Assembly: GCF_000239815.1 (NCBI RefSeq)
Contig: NZ_CAFK01000058.1
Coordinates: 1 to 62,194, forward strand
Direction: 5' to 3'
Length of the DNA stretch: 62,194 nt
From: Bradyrhizobium sp. STM 3843
GTDB taxonomy: Bacteria > Pseudomonadota > Alphaproteobacteria > Rhizobiales > Xanthobacteraceae
In this document: one piece after another, positions 50,088 to 60,870 of the stretch
Numbering within the stretch: position 1 is the first letter of the stretch
Layout: every line of letters starts with the position of its first letter
The notes under the pieces: generated by a model
What the model was told of the DNA's origin: nothing
Database searches by the model: none
The model's input: the letters and a program-made list of their open reading frames with translations, nothing else
Program-made: the position numbers and the translations under genes

Positions 50088-50249
50088 ATGCCCAAAGAGA
50101 ACGATCTCGAAGGCCCGCCGGATATGGGCGGCAAGCATGGCGGCCAAGCCGGCATGCCGAAGCCGACACCGCGGCCCGATCCGCACGAGGCCACCAAGTC
50201 CGGCGATGTGCCGGCACGACAATCCACGACCAAGCCTGACCGGAGCTGA
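50088..50249 (+). CDS. 53-residue hydrophilic protein
   Basis: It begins MPKENDLEGPPDMGGKHGG behind GTGGAGGACACG. The sequence is rich in Gly, Pro, Lys and Asp and is probably disordered, with no membrane segment. It lies 99 bases downstream of pepT in the same direction. No function is known; the good ribosome-binding site supports expression. Confidence 0.6.
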   Translation: MPKENDLEGPPDMGGKHGGQAGMPKPTPRPDPHEATKSGDVPARQSTTKPDRS

Positions 50250-50265
50250 AGCCTCTCGAGGCAGC

Positions 50266-51123
50266 TCAGGCGCGGGCGGTGACCAGCCAGATCGAGCCCG
50301 GCAAGATCACGTTGTCCCCGCGCAGATGCGGCGCCAGTGTCTCGCGGATCGACTGGCGCGCCGCCTCGCGCAGCTCCTCAGGATGCCCCTGCAAGGCACG
50401 GCTTGCGGGGCCGATCTCCAGTGCCGACTGCACCGCCGCTTCCAGGCCCTTGCCGATCGCGACATCGAGCGACAGCGCGCATGCCTCCATGGCGATATCG
50501 GCAAAGCCGGCCTCGCCCAGGATGCGCCTGACCCGCGCTTCCGAGGCAAAAGCAAACGGGCCGGGATCTTCCGGCCCCACCTCGGGCATCTTGGGCACGT
50601 GGCGATAGACCGCCTGGAGCGGCGCCATCATCCAGGGATTTTGCTTGGGCTCACGCCAGCAGGCAAAGACGACGCGGCCGGACGATTTGAGGGCGCGGTG
50701 CAAATTGGCAAACGAGACCACGGGCTCGGCGAAGAACATCACGCCGAAGCGCGACACCAGGAAATCGAAACTTGCAGGCTCGAACGGGTGGACCGTCGCA
50801 TCCGCCAAAGCGAACTGCACCGGCAGCTCAGCGGCCGCGGCGGCTTGCGCCCGGGCCAGCATCGGGACCGAAATGTCGACGCCGAGCACGAAGCCGCCGG
50901 GGGCCACCTGCTTGGCAAGCGCAAGCGCGAGGCCACCACAGCCGGAGCCGACATCGAGGATGCGATCGCCCGGCCGGGCCTGGATCCGCTCGATCAGGAT
51001 CTGCGAGACCGGCGCGAGCAGGATCTCCTGCGCGGCCTCACGGTCCGACCAGCGCTGGCCGCCGGGGCCGTTCCAATAGGCGATCTGATCGGCATTCCGT
51101 TCGTGGCCTGAGGTGACTTGCAT
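50266..51123 (-). CDS. Class I SAM-dependent methyltransferase
   Basis: The 285-residue protein starts at 51123 (MQVTSGHERNADQIAYWNG), because the longer frame to 51168 adds non-family residues. Motif I is DRILDVGSGCGGLALALA. Motif II text is VLGVDISVPMLARAQAAA, and post-motif text FDFLVSRFGVMFFAEP follows. It resembles UbiE/SmtA-type small-molecule methyltransferases. It lies 87 bases from the P450 gene stop in the same direction. Substrate unknown. Confidence 0.86.
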   Translation of the reverse strand: MQVTSGHERNADQIAYWNGPGGQRWSDREAAQEILLAPVSQILIERIQARPGDRILDVGSGCGGLALALAKQVAPGGFVLGVDISVPMLARAQAAAAAELPVQFALADATVHPFEPASFDFLVSRFGVMFFAEPVVSFANLHRALKSSGRVVFACWREPKQNPWMMAPLQAVYRHVPKMPEVGPEDPGPFAFASEARVRRILGEAGFADIAMEACALSLDVAIGKGLEAAVQSALEIGPASRALQGHPEELREAARQSIRETLAPHLRGDNVILPGSIWLVTARA

Positions 51124-51210
51124 GGCGGGATCCGCGCTTCTGACAATGACGGGGCGCAATCGGCGCATGTGCGCGCCCCCAATGTCAAGCCACGAGGCTT
51201 TGACGCATTC

Positions 51211-52683
51211 TCAATTCGCGTGGCGCGGCGTGATCAGCATCGGCAGGCCGTTCACCGGCCGCAAGGTGATCTTCTGCTGCGGCCAGACCTTGGCGCCCGG
51301 CGCAAGCGTCAGGTCGAAGTGCCGGATCAGCATGGCCAGGACCAGGGTGGCCTCCTGCAGCGCAAAGGACGCACCGATGCAAGTGCGCGGACCAGCACCG
51401 AACGGGAGGTAGGCGTAGCGGGCGATCCTGGCGCGTGCCTCCGGCATGAAGCGCGTGGGATCGAATTCGTCCGGCCGGTCCCACAAGGTGCGGTGGCGAT
51501 GCAGCACGTAAGGCGAGACCACGATCAGCGCCCGCGGCCGAATCGCAAAACTGCCGATCTCATCGGGCCGTTCGGCCGAGCGGCTGAGCGCGGCAATCGG
51601 CGGATAAAGCCGCAACGCCTCCTCGACCACCGCGCGCGTCACGACCAGCCGTTCAACGAGCCCCTCATGCGGTCCGGCCAATTCGCGATCCGCCTCCTCT
51701 CGCACCCGCCCGGCCCAGTCCGGCGCCTGCGACAACAGGAAGAGCGACCAACCCAGCGTATTGGCGGTGGTCTCATGGCCTGCGGACAGGAAGGTCAGAA
51801 TATTCGAGCGGACCTCGGTGAGGCTCATCGGCCGGCCCGTCGAGGGATCGAGCGCGCGCAGCAGCAAGGTTAGCAGGTCGGTTGCCGGTCCTGACTGTTG
51901 ACAGGCGCCAAGCTCCTGGCAGGTGCCAAGGCGCCGCTGCCGGGCCGCGATGATCTGGTCGATGACGCCCTCGAAATAGCTCATGGTCTGCTTGAGCCGC
52001 CTCCGCCCCGGTCGCGGCACGATCTCCGGGACGCCGAACAGATCCAGCGCCCCGATCCGGCCGATGGTGGCGAAATAGGCGTTCATGGCGAGGCGAAATT
52101 CGTCGAGATCGCTGGCCACGCCATCCGAGAAGATGGTGAGCGCCAGCACGTTGAGCGTGAGCAGCGTCATCTCGGTCGCGACGTCGACAACGTCGGTCGG
52201 TGCAAATCGGCGCCAGCGCTCGACCAGCCCTCGCCCGGCCGACAGCATCGCGGCGGTGAGCCCGATCACCGTCCTGCGCGCGAACACCGGCGCCAGCGTA
52301 CGCCGCTGGACTTCCCAGCGCTCGCCCTCCACGCTCAAGAGTCCGTCGCCGAGACCGACTGCGAGGATGCGGCGCTGGATCGGGTCCTTGCGGTAATTGG
52401 CGGCGTTGTCGACCAGCACGTGCTTGATCGCGGCGGGTTCGTGCACCAGCACCGCATCGGCAAAGGGCAGCGTCACCCGCGCGATCGGCTGCTCGAAAAA
52501 ATCTGCGCTCCAGCACTCCAGCGGATTGCGCTTGAGCGTGGACAATAACCTGAATAGCCCCAACCGGGCCGCCGGCGGCACCGGCGCCGGCGGCCGAAAG
52601 CAGACCCCAGCGGCGTCTGACATCAACAGCATAAGTAAGACAAAGCCCCAGCCGAAATGACCCCATAACGCAGGACCCGTCAT
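51211..52683 (-). CDS. Cytochrome P450 with an N-terminal hydrophobic segment
   Basis: The 490-residue haem monooxygenase has the I-helix motif LSAGHETTANTLGW, ExxR in VVEEALRLYPP, and the haem loop FGAGPRTCIG with the thiolate cysteine. ATG 52683 includes a hydrophobic run (GWGFVLLMLLM) that could anchor it to the membrane, which is uncommon in bacteria. ATG 52623 (MSDAAGVCFRPPAP) would give a soluble protein; neither has a strong ribosome-binding site. No ferredoxin or reductase gene is adjacent. Substrate unknown. Confidence 0.9.
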   Translation of the reverse strand: MTGPALWGHFGWGFVLLMLLMSDAAGVCFRPPAPVPPAARLGLFRLLSTLKRNPLECWSADFFEQPIARVTLPFADAVLVHEPAAIKHVLVDNAANYRKDPIQRRILAVGLGDGLLSVEGERWEVQRRTLAPVFARRTVIGLTAAMLSAGRGLVERWRRFAPTDVVDVATEMTLLTLNVLALTIFSDGVASDLDEFRLAMNAYFATIGRIGALDLFGVPEIVPRPGRRRLKQTMSYFEGVIDQIIAARQRRLGTCQELGACQQSGPATDLLTLLLRALDPSTGRPMSLTEVRSNILTFLSAGHETTANTLGWSLFLLSQAPDWAGRVREEADRELAGPHEGLVERLVVTRAVVEEALRLYPPIAALSRSAERPDEIGSFAIRPRALIVVSPYVLHRHRTLWDRPDEFDPTRFMPEARARIARYAYLPFGAGPRTCIGASFALQEATLVLAMLIRHFDLTLAPGAKVWPQQKITLRPVNGLPMLITPRHAN

Positions 52684-52872
52684 ACAAGTTCCCGCTTCTG
52701 CTTGTTGCAGAGACTGGTAGTCCACAGCTCGCGGCAGTTGAGCAACAGTTGCCGAAGGGATTTGTAAACGGTGTCCTAATAAGCCAAAGCGGTGCTGCTA
52801 CATGCCGCTGCAGGCCTGCGCTATACCTCTCATACTACCGATGACAGAGCTTTGGGATTGCGGAGGGTTGGC

Positions 52873-53082
52873 GTGCAAAATCGATGGCTGGTGGAGCTGT
52901 TCGTGTCGTGGCTTCCATTTATCATACTGATCGGTGTCTGGCTTTGGCTCAGCCGTCGATGGTCAGCCGGCTCCGCCGCAAAGCTGGTGCAGCTCTACGA
53001 GCAGCAGATCGTTGAAAGCAGGCGCATGAACGCGCATCTGGAGCGGATCGCGATCAGCCTTGAGAAGCGCGCGGCCGAATAG
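52873..53082 (+). CDS. 69-residue membrane-anchored protein with a charged tail
   Basis: A GTG start at 52873 is preceded by GGAGGG and gives NRWLVELFVSWLPFIILIG, a single membrane helix. An amphipathic, probably helical tail follows (LVQLYEQQIVESRRMNAHLE), perhaps a coiled coil. It diverges from the P450 gene. I recognise the type but not a function. Confidence 0.68.
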   Translation: MQNRWLVELFVSWLPFIILIGVWLWLSRRWSAGSAAKLVQLYEQQIVESRRMNAHLERIAISLEKRAAE

Positions 53083-53150
53083 CGCGGGTCGCCACGCTGG
53101 CGCAAATGGCCTTTCTCTTGCTTGCTGATTTTGCAAGCCCGAGTGACTTC

Positions 53151-53978
53151 ATGCGATATCTCGTCGTTGCCGATCTTCATTACACGCTGCCGCAGTTCGA
53201 CTGGCTTGTCGCGGCCGCCGTTCATTTTGATCTCGTCATCTTCGCGGGCGACGCGCTGGATCTCGGCTCGATCGTTGATTACCGAGCTCAGATCGTCGTG
53301 GTTCGAAAATACCTGTCGATCATCGCGGCCAGGACCCGCGTTGTCCTCTGCTCGGGCAACCACGACCTCGACAACAGGAGTCCCGAGGGAGAGAAGATCG
53401 CAAGCTGGATACGCGAGGTCCGAGAGCTTGGGATCGCCTGCGATGGCGATACGCTGCGGCTTGGCGATCTGACCCTTACCATCTGTCCTTGGTGGGATGG
53501 CCCCTTGGCCAAGGCCTCGATCGAGCGACAGCTCAGCGATGCCACCGCCGAGCGCGCGACGAACTGGATCTGGGTGCATCACGCTCCGCCGACGAATTCG
53601 CCGGTGAGCTGGGGCGGCAAGCGTTTTTTCGGCGATTCTGAGCTCCTGAACTGGATCACTCGCTATCAGCCCTCGATGGTCGTTTCGGGTCATGTCCACC
53701 AGTCGCCCTTCATCGGCCAGGGCTCCTGGTTCGATAGGCTGGGTTCGACATGGGTGTTCAATACCGGCCGGCAGCCGGGGCGTCCGCCGGCCTACATCGT
53801 CGTCGAGCCTTCCGCTGGTCGGGCCTACTGGCTCGCTGCAGGACAAGCCGAGTGGATCGATCTCAGCGCGCCGTTGCAGAGGCCGGCGCGGCCGGTCGCC
53901 GATCCGCCCGATTGGCTCAAAGCCGTGGATCGGATTCCAGATCCGTTCCTGGTGAAACCTGCTGTGGGGGCAGGTTGA
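53151..53978 (+). CDS. Calcineurin-like metallophosphoesterase
   Basis: The 275-residue protein starts at ATG 53151 (MRYLVVADLHYTL). All the two-metal motifs are present: ADLH, FAGDALDLG, CSGNHDLD, WVHHAPP and SGHVHQSP. It could be a phosphodiesterase or phosphatase; the substrate is not apparent. The 3' end overlaps the convergent cNMP-binding gene by 62 bases. Confidence 0.88.
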   Translation: MRYLVVADLHYTLPQFDWLVAAAVHFDLVIFAGDALDLGSIVDYRAQIVVVRKYLSIIAARTRVVLCSGNHDLDNRSPEGEKIASWIREVRELGIACDGDTLRLGDLTLTICPWWDGPLAKASIERQLSDATAERATNWIWVHHAPPTNSPVSWGGKRFFGDSELLNWITRYQPSMVVSGHVHQSPFIGQGSWFDRLGSTWVFNTGRQPGRPPAYIVVEPSAGRAYWLAAGQAEWIDLSAPLQRPARPVADPPDWLKAVDRIPDPFLVKPAVGAG

Positions 53979-54426
53979 TCATGCTCTGCAAGACCTCGCC
54001 GACCATCGCGAGGTGGGTCCCGTGCCCGGCATATTGGCGCTTCAGGTCGGCAAGATAGGTGTTTGCCGCATTCAGGCGCTGCGCCAGCATCCGAGCGACC
54101 GAAAGTGCGAGTTCTGGTGTTTCCGCCAAGAAGCGCCCGGCATCGACGACCTCGTAGACACGGCATTCCGTGCAGGTCCGGACGGTGGCCGTGTGCGGCT
54201 GATCCAGCAGCAGCGACATCTCACCGAACAGCGCACCTGGCTCGGAGACGACCGCGACCGTTGCGCCAGCCTTCATCACCTCCAGGCGGCCTTCCAGCAG
54301 GATGTAGAGGTGTCCCGTGCCGATGCCTTCCTGAAGCAGGTCGGAGCCTGCCGGAATGGTCCGCTCGCTTCCACCCGTGCAGTGGCGCAGGAATTCGCTC
54401 ATGTGCTCGTCCAAACTGACCGTCAA
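53917..54426 (-). CDS. Cyclic nucleotide-binding domain protein without a DNA-binding domain
   Basis: The 169-residue protein is a single Crp/cNMP-type domain: GSDLLQEGIGTGHLYILLEGRLEV and the phosphate-binding cassette GALFGEMSLLLDQPHTATVRT. There is no C-terminal HTH, so it is not a Crp/Fnr regulator by itself. It probably senses a nucleotide and acts through protein contact. The last 20 residues are encoded opposite the end of the phosphoesterase gene. Confidence 0.85.
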   Translation of the reverse strand: MTVSLDEHMSEFLRHCTGGSERTIPAGSDLLQEGIGTGHLYILLEGRLEVMKAGATVAVVSEPGALFGEMSLLLDQPHTATVRTCTECRVYEVVDAGRFLAETPELALSVARMLAQRLNAANTYLADLKRQYAGHGTHLAMVGEVLQSMINLPPQQVSPGTDLESDPRL

Positions 54427-54533
54427 GCGGCGATCAGCCTAGCTGAATAAAGCCCGATAACAATGCGGAATTCGCAAGCCCCGGAGCGAGCCAAACCCAT
54501 GAAGGTGCGGCAAGGATTAGGTCCCAGCGCGCC

Positions 54534-55112
54534 TCACCAACGCTCAGAGATGCTTTCGCCGACCCCAAGCGCGGCCCAGCGATGACTCAGGCGCTGAAAC
54601 TCGGTTCGAATCTCGGCAAGCCGTTGCGGCGTAAATTGCGCCCGCTCTCTCGGCTCCATCCGCGCCAGCATGCCGCTTGCGGACGAGGCCATCGCCGCAG
54701 CACGCGCGCGCAGCGCTGGATCATCGGCGTGCTGCAGCCAGTCGTGCCAGCACACATAGGTGGCCCGCTCGGATCGACCATAATCCTCGGTCTGTTCCGG
54801 CATCTGGCGACGGTCCTTCGCCGCATGTTTCCGCTGCAACCGCGAGGTGGTACGGCTGGACGCGTCCCCTGCAACCGCATGAAAGGTCTTGGCTGTGCCG
54901 CCCGTGGCGAGCCGCCCGAAAATGGCGCCTTCGAGCCCGAGACATTTCTCGACAATGAAGTGCTGCAGATCATGCGGCATCCAAGGATCGAACCCGGGCG
55001 CCGGATTCATCTCGAGCACCCGCCCATCACCCAGTGTCGCCCGCACCGCGTAGCGGCGCTCGCCGGTTCGGATGAAGCTGACCGACATCGATTTGCGCGC
55101 ACGTTGTTTCAT
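54534..55112 (-). CDS. Hypothetical 192-residue protein
   Basis: The N-terminal half has a recognisable conserved-looking block: VRATLGDGRVLEMNPAPGF and MPHDLQHFIVEKCLGLEGAIFG. The remainder is charged and helical (SRLQRKHAAKDRR and later MLARMEPRERAQFTPQRL). No named domain was recognised and no membrane or signal segment is seen. An alternative start is ATG 55088 (MSVSFIRTG). Confidence 0.7.
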   Translation of the reverse strand: MKQRARKSMSVSFIRTGERRYAVRATLGDGRVLEMNPAPGFDPWMPHDLQHFIVEKCLGLEGAIFGRLATGGTAKTFHAVAGDASSRTTSRLQRKHAAKDRRQMPEQTEDYGRSERATYVCWHDWLQHADDPALRARAAAMASSASGMLARMEPRERAQFTPQRLAEIRTEFQRLSHRWAALGVGESISERW

Positions 55113-55245
55113 GGGACAAATACTATCACATGACGAACAGGGCGGCTCCTACACCAAGGATGCTGCCATATTGGTCTGGCGCCCGTAGCGCGCAGACAAT
55201 CGACAAAATCCAACGATGAAATGGGAGCAACATCGGACAACGGAA

Positions 55246-55322
55246 TGGTAGGCGGTGAGAGATTCGAACTCCCGACCCTCTCGGTGTAAACGAGATGCTC
55301 TAACCAGCTGAGCTAACCGCCC
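55246..55322 (-). tRNA. tRNA-Val (TAC anticodon)
   Basis: The 77-base reverse-strand sequence has acceptor GGGCGGT with ACCGCCT, D-arm GCTC...GAGC, anticodon stem TCTCG/CGAGA around TTTACAC (anticodon TAC), T-arm GGGAG-TTCGAAT-CTCTC, discriminator A and encoded CCA. Confidence 0.97.
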
Positions 55323-55357
55323 GAACGCCGCCTCTTTACCCCTTGCCCGCCGTCCAA

Positions 55358-55760
55358 TCAATCGCCCGGACGGGCCGGCAGTCCGGTTATCTCATCGATC
55401 CAGAGGACGGCGGAGCGGCACCATTTCTGGCGGCGGGGCTTGAGCTGGTCGCGCTGGCGGATGCTGCCCCAGCGAATGCCCCAATCGCCCGGACCGCCCT
55501 CGCCGCTCGTGAACAGCGGTGCACCGCAGTCGCCGCAGAAGTGCTGCTGCCGCGGCCGGCCATTGTCGCCGAGCTTTGGTATAGAGCTTGGGCGTGCCGC
55601 CCGTCAGCCGCACCTGCTCTGCCGAGCAGACCACGGTTACCCGAAATGCCGAGCCGGTCAGGGATTGGCAGTCGGTGCAATGGCAGATCGAGACCTGCTC
55701 CGGATCGATCTCGGCGGCAAATGTCACCCGGCCACAATGGCAACCACCGTCGATCTGCAT
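55358..55760 (-). pseudogene. GFA (glutathione-dependent formaldehyde-activating) family gene broken by a one-base insertion
   Basis: The start at 55760 (MQIDGGCHCGRVTF, GGAGG upstream) reads in frame through CHCTDCQSLTGSAFRVTVV to GTPKLYTK. Then an extra base at 55574 shifts the frame. Skipping it gives LGDNGRPRQQHFCGDCGAPL and continues to KWCRSAVLWIDEITGL, a full GFA domain of about 133 residues with all zinc cysteines. The reading frame as given encodes a scrambled tail. It is either a recent pseudogene or a sequencing error. Confidence 0.85.
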
Positions 55761-55945
55761 GGGTGCCTCCAAACCAGGCCGCGCATTTGCGCGATAGATA
55801 AGCCAAAGCTAAGCGAAACGTAAGAGCAACTTAAGGACGCATACCGTCGCGATAACTACCTTGCCGCTGGTGCGTCGACAGGTCGGCAGCGCCGCAAAGA
55901 AAGTCCGACAGTCCTCGAACGAGCACACCGCATCGGGAGCAAGAT

Positions 55946-56350
55946 ATGACCAAATCGATTTTAGCAGCGGGAACATTCATCGCATTGCTGGCCGCTTCGA
56001 CCTCGGCTCAGGCAATCTGCGTCACCCAATTCAGCGATCAGCTCTATGGCGTCTACAAAGCCAATGATGGTGGCACCTACCACGTCAGGCAGATCGGCAA
56101 TGACGTCTGGTGGAGCGGCGACAGCGCTGATCAGCGCGTCAGAAACGTGTTTCATGGCCAGATCAAGGGCAACATCCTGACGGGCGGCTGGCTCGATGTT
56201 CCCCTCACCGACCATGAATTTCCGACCAATGCCGGCCAGGTCACCGTCGAAATCTCCGCAGATCACGAGAGCTTCAAGAAGCTTAACAGTCCGACCGGCC
56301 CCCACGCGGCGTCATGGCGAAGGACCTTCAGCTGCCCCGATACCAACTGA
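55946..56350 (+). CDS. Small secreted hypothetical protein
   Basis: The 134-residue protein has a signal peptide (MTKSILAAGTFIALLAAS, cleavage after AQA). The mature part has GTYHVRQIGNDVWWSGDSAD, a beta-rich pattern (VFHGQIKGNILTGGWLDVP), and two cysteines (one near each end) that could form a disulfide. I recognise no family with a function. It faces the end of lon with a terminator between. Confidence 0.78.
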   Translation: MTKSILAAGTFIALLAASTSAQAICVTQFSDQLYGVYKANDGGTYHVRQIGNDVWWSGDSADQRVRNVFHGQIKGNILTGGWLDVPLTDHEFPTNAGQVTVEISADHESFKKLNSPTGPHAASWRRTFSCPDTN

Positions 56351-56453
56351 CACATCCGAACGCCGGACGGGGCCGCAACGGCGTCGCACGAAACGGGTCC
56401 ACGAGCACAGGTCGCGGCTGGCTGCGGGATCGAAACGCAACCGCCGCGCTCAC

Positions 56454-56486
56454 AAAAAAAAGCGGCGCCCCGAATGGGACGCCGCT
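56454..56486 (-). terminator. Intrinsic terminator of lon
   Basis: On the minus strand AGCGGCG (56486-56480) pairs with CGCCGCT (56467-56461), extended by a GGG/CCC step with one bulged base, followed by seven T residues. It lies 23 bases after the lon stop. Confidence 0.85.
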
Positions 56487-56508
56487 TCGCTTTGATGATC
56501 GGTCGCTG

Positions 56509-58935
56509 TTAGTGCGCGGTCAGACCGCCGGCGGCTTCCTCGGTCTCCGCCGAACTGACGGGAACCTTGGTGTCCTCCTCCCAGACGATCGGCACCGGCT
56601 TGCGCACCAGGGCGCGGGCGACGACGTCGTCGAGGCGGGCCACCGGCACGATCTCCATGCCGCCCTTGATCGCATCGGAAATCTCCGACAGATCCTTGGC
56701 GTTGTCCTCGGGGATCAGAACCGTCTTGATGCCGCCACGGGCGGCGGCCAGCAGCTTCTCCTTCAAGCCGCCGATCGGCAGCACGCGTCCGCGCAGCGTG
56801 ATCTCGCCGGTCATCGCGACATCATGGCGGACCGGGATTCCGGTCATCACCGAGATGATCGTCGTCGCCATCGCCACGCCGGCCGAGGGGCCGTCCTTCG
56901 GGGTCGCCCCCTCCGGCACGTGGACGTGGATGTCGCGGCGGTCGAACAACGGCGGCTCAATGCCGTAGTTGATCGCACGCGACCGAACGAAAGATGCCGC
57001 AGCGGAGATCGACTCCTTCATGACGTCGCGCAAATTGCCCGTCACCGTCATCTTGCCCTTGCCGGGCATCATGACGCCTTCAATGGTCAACAGCTCGCCG
57101 CCAACATCGGTCCAGGCCAAGCCCGTCACGATGCCAATCTGGTCGTCCTGCTCGATCTCGCCGAAGCGGTACTTCGGAACCCCTAAGAATTCCTCGACGG
57201 TCTTCTCGCTGACCTTGACCGACTTCTTCTTCGAGATCATCAGCTCCTTCACGGCCTTGCGGGCCAGAGTGGAGATCTCACGCTCCAGGTTGCGCACGCC
57301 CGCTTCGCGGGTGTAGCGCCGGATGACGTGCAGAAGCGCGTCGTCGTCGATCGACCATTCCTTCGAATCCAGACCGTGCTTGGACAGCGCGTTCGGGATC
57401 AGATGCTTGCGCGCGATCTCGAGCTTCTCGTTCTCGGTGTAGCCCGCGATCCGGATGATCTCCATGCGGTCCATCAGCGGTCCCGGAATATTGAGCGTAT
57501 TCGCGGTCGTGATGAACATCACGTTGGACAGATCGTAGTCGACCTCGAGATAGTGGTCGTTGAAGGTCGTGTTCTGCTCAGGGTCCAGGACCTCAAGCAG
57601 CGCGGATGACGGGTCGCCCCGGAAGTCCGAGCCCATCTTGTCGATCTCGTCCAACAGGAACAGCGGGTTCGAGGTCTTGGCCTTGCGCATCGACTGGATG
57701 ATCTTGCCGGGCATCGAACCGATATAGGTCCGGCGATGACCGCGGATCTCCGCTTCGTCGCGCACGCCGCCGAGCGAGACGCGCACGAATTCGCGGCCCG
57801 TGGCCTTCGCGATCGACTTGCCGAGCGAGGTCTTGCCGACGCCGGGAGGTCCGACCAGGCACAAGATCGGGCCGGTCAGCTTATTGGCGCGCGACTGCAC
57901 CGCCAGATACTCGACGATACGGTCCTTGACCTTCTCCAGCCCATAGTGATCCGCATCCAGAACCGCCTGCGCGGCCTCCAGATCCTTCTTCACCTTGGAC
58001 TTCTTGTTCCACGGGATCGACAGCAGCCAATCCAGGTAGTTGCGCACGACGGTCGCTTCCGCGGACATCGGCGACATCTGACGCAGCTTCTTCAGCTCGT
58101 GCTGCGCCTTCTCGCGCGCTTCCTTGGAGAGCTTGGTCTTGTTGATCCGCTCTTCCAGATCGGCGAGCTCGTCGCGGCCGTCCTCGTCACCCAGCTCCTT
58201 CTGAATGGCCTTCATCTGCTCATTCAGGTAGTACTCGCGCTGGGTCTTCTCCATTTGTCGTTTGACACGCGAACGAATCCGCTTCTCGACCTGCAGCACC
58301 GAGATCTCGCTCTCCATCAGGCCCAGCACCTTCTCCAGGCGCGTGGTGACGGACAGCGTCTCCAGGATGCCCTGGCGATCGGCGATCTTGACCGCGAGAT
58401 GCGAGGCGACCGTGTCGGCCAGCTTGCCGAAATCGGTGATCGACTGAACGACACCGACGACCTCAGCCGAGATCTTCTTGTTGAGCTTCACATAGCTCTC
58501 GAAATCGGACACGACCGAGCGCGCCAGCGCTTCCGCCTCGACCGATTTGGCATCGGTGTCGGCCAGCGCAACGGCAGTAGCTTCGTAGTAGTCGGCTCGA
58601 TCGGTGTATTTCTCGACCCGCGCGCGCTCCAAGCCTTCGACCAGCACTTTCACGGTGCCGTCGGGCAGCTTGAGCAGCTGCAGAACGCTCGCAAGCGTGC
58701 CGGTCTCGTAGATCGCGTCCGCGGCCGGATCATCGTCGGACGCATTCTTCTGCGTCGCCAGCATGACCAGCGCGTCGTTCTTCATGACCTCTTCGAGCGC
58801 GCGAATCGACTTCTCGCGGCCAACGAACAGCGGCACGATGTTGTGCGGAAAGACGACGATGTCGCGGAGCGGAAGCACCGGATAAGCGTGGCTTTCGCCG
58901 TAGACAATGGTTGGCCGAGGTTTAGGGGTCGTCAT
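56509..58935 (-). CDS. lon: Lon ATP-dependent protease
   Basis: The 808-residue protease degrades misfolded and regulatory proteins in the cytoplasm. It has the N-terminal substrate domain ([21 protein letters not shown]), the AAA+ Walker [14 protein letters not shown], and the Ser-Lys proteolytic centre in [13 protein letters not shown]. Length is normal. It follows clpX in the block tig-clpP-clpX-lon. Expression is expected to be heat-inducible. The usual hupB after lon is not found here. Confidence 0.96.
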   Translation of the reverse strand: MTTPKPRPTIVYGESHAYPVLPLRDIVVFPHNIVPLFVGREKSIRALEEVMKNDALVMLATQKNASDDDPAADAIYETGTLASVLQLLKLPDGTVKVLVEGLERARVEKYTDRADYYEATAVALADTDAKSVEAEALARSVVSDFESYVKLNKKISAEVVGVVQSITDFGKLADTVASHLAVKIADRQGILETLSVTTRLEKVLGLMESEISVLQVEKRIRSRVKRQMEKTQREYYLNEQMKAIQKELGDEDGRDELADLEERINKTKLSKEAREKAQHELKKLRQMSPMSAEATVVRNYLDWLLSIPWNKKSKVKKDLEAAQAVLDADHYGLEKVKDRIVEYLAVQSRANKLTGPILCLVGPPGVGKTSLGKSIAKATGREFVRVSLGGVRDEAEIRGHRRTYIGSMPGKIIQSMRKAKTSNPLFLLDEIDKMGSDFRGDPSSALLEVLDPEQNTTFNDHYLEVDYDLSNVMFITTANTLNIPGPLMDRMEIIRIAGYTENEKLEIARKHLIPNALSKHGLDSKEWSIDDDALLHVIRRYTREAGVRNLEREISTLARKAVKELMISKKKSVKVSEKTVEEFLGVPKYRFGEIEQDDQIGIVTGLAWTDVGGELLTIEGVMMPGKGKMTVTGNLRDVMKESISAAASFVRSRAINYGIEPPLFDRRDIHVHVPEGATPKDGPSAGVAMATTIISVMTGIPVRHDVAMTGEITLRGRVLPIGGLKEKLLAAARGGIKTVLIPEDNAKDLSEISDAIKGGMEIVPVARLDDVVARALVRKPVPIVWEEDTKVPVSSAETEEAAGGLTAH

Positions 58936-59264
58936 GGCCTGTTCCTTTTGTTTAGCCCCCTTGCACGCAGCCCGCTCGCTTGCGCGACCGCCACAAGGTG
59001 CGATCTGATCCGGACTTCACTGACGCGTGGGTATCGCCCGTTTGTTTCGGATCGTTGTTGAGGCGAATCCCAGGATCGAGAATTTTTCCGCCACGCACAT
59101 AAGGTGGCTATCGACCCGGGGGGTGTCAAGTCTCGGAAAACACCCGCCAATTAAGGCTTTACGCAGCGGGACGCTGAAACAATTTGGTCGCTGCGGAAGG
59201 TCTTCCGCAGCGACTGTCACTTGCAAAAATCGCGACCGTATAGCTTCGAGTGGCCAGCGCGGGA
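58936..59264. other. 329-base region between clpX and lon
   Basis: It holds the clpX terminator hairpins and the lon promoter. A possible RpoH-type -10 (CTTATGTGCG, minus strand, near 59097) has a CTTG upstream, but at a 23-base spacing, too long for a normal promoter. No gene is seen. Confidence 0.45.
59187..59214 (-). terminator. Perfect 13-bp inverted repeat after clpX
   Basis: GTCGCTGCGGAAG and CTTCCGCAGCGAC (59187-59199 and 59202-59214) are separated by only 2 bases. It lies about 50 bases past the clpX stop. No strong T-run follows on the minus strand, so it may be a stabilising 3' structure as much as a terminator. Confidence 0.55.
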
Positions 59265-60539
<1,275 letters not shown>

Positions 60540-60616
60540 TCCTGTCTCCGTCCGCGGTTCGATCTTGTCCGCTCATTCGTACCGTACCGGCAATCGCCGG
60601 GCCGGACTGGTGAAAG

Positions 60617-60632
60617 AGCAAATTTCGTACCA
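60617..60632 (-). promoter_or_regulatory. Sigma-54 (RpoN) promoter-like sequence upstream of clpX
   Basis: The minus-strand sequence TGGTACGAAATTTGCT fits TGGYACGRNNNTTGCW exactly, with GG and GC separated by 10 bases. The expected start would be near 60606, 67 bases before the clpX ATG. A chance match is possible in one of many intergenic regions. Confidence 0.45.
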
Positions 60633-60870
60633 AAATTAAGCCCTTGCCTTTTGCCTGCCGTGTGAATCACAGCCTACGCGAATCCCCCACGAACCATAAC
60701 CACTGATGCTAGCCAACCATGCTGTCATCCGACTATCAAGAATTCGCTAATCGGAGGGCATACCCTAGACCGTGACAATACCGTGATTTTCGGGCTTGAC
60801 ACGGTCAAAGCGCATGAAATCGGCCGATCGTTGCGCCCTTGCCACGGCGGCCTGCACCAGAGGCAGGGCT

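Noticed and set aside
59090..59125. RpoH promoter for lon
   Set aside because: The -10 fits well (CTTATGTGCG) but the only CTTG lies 23 bases upstream, beyond the accepted 17-18 spacing.
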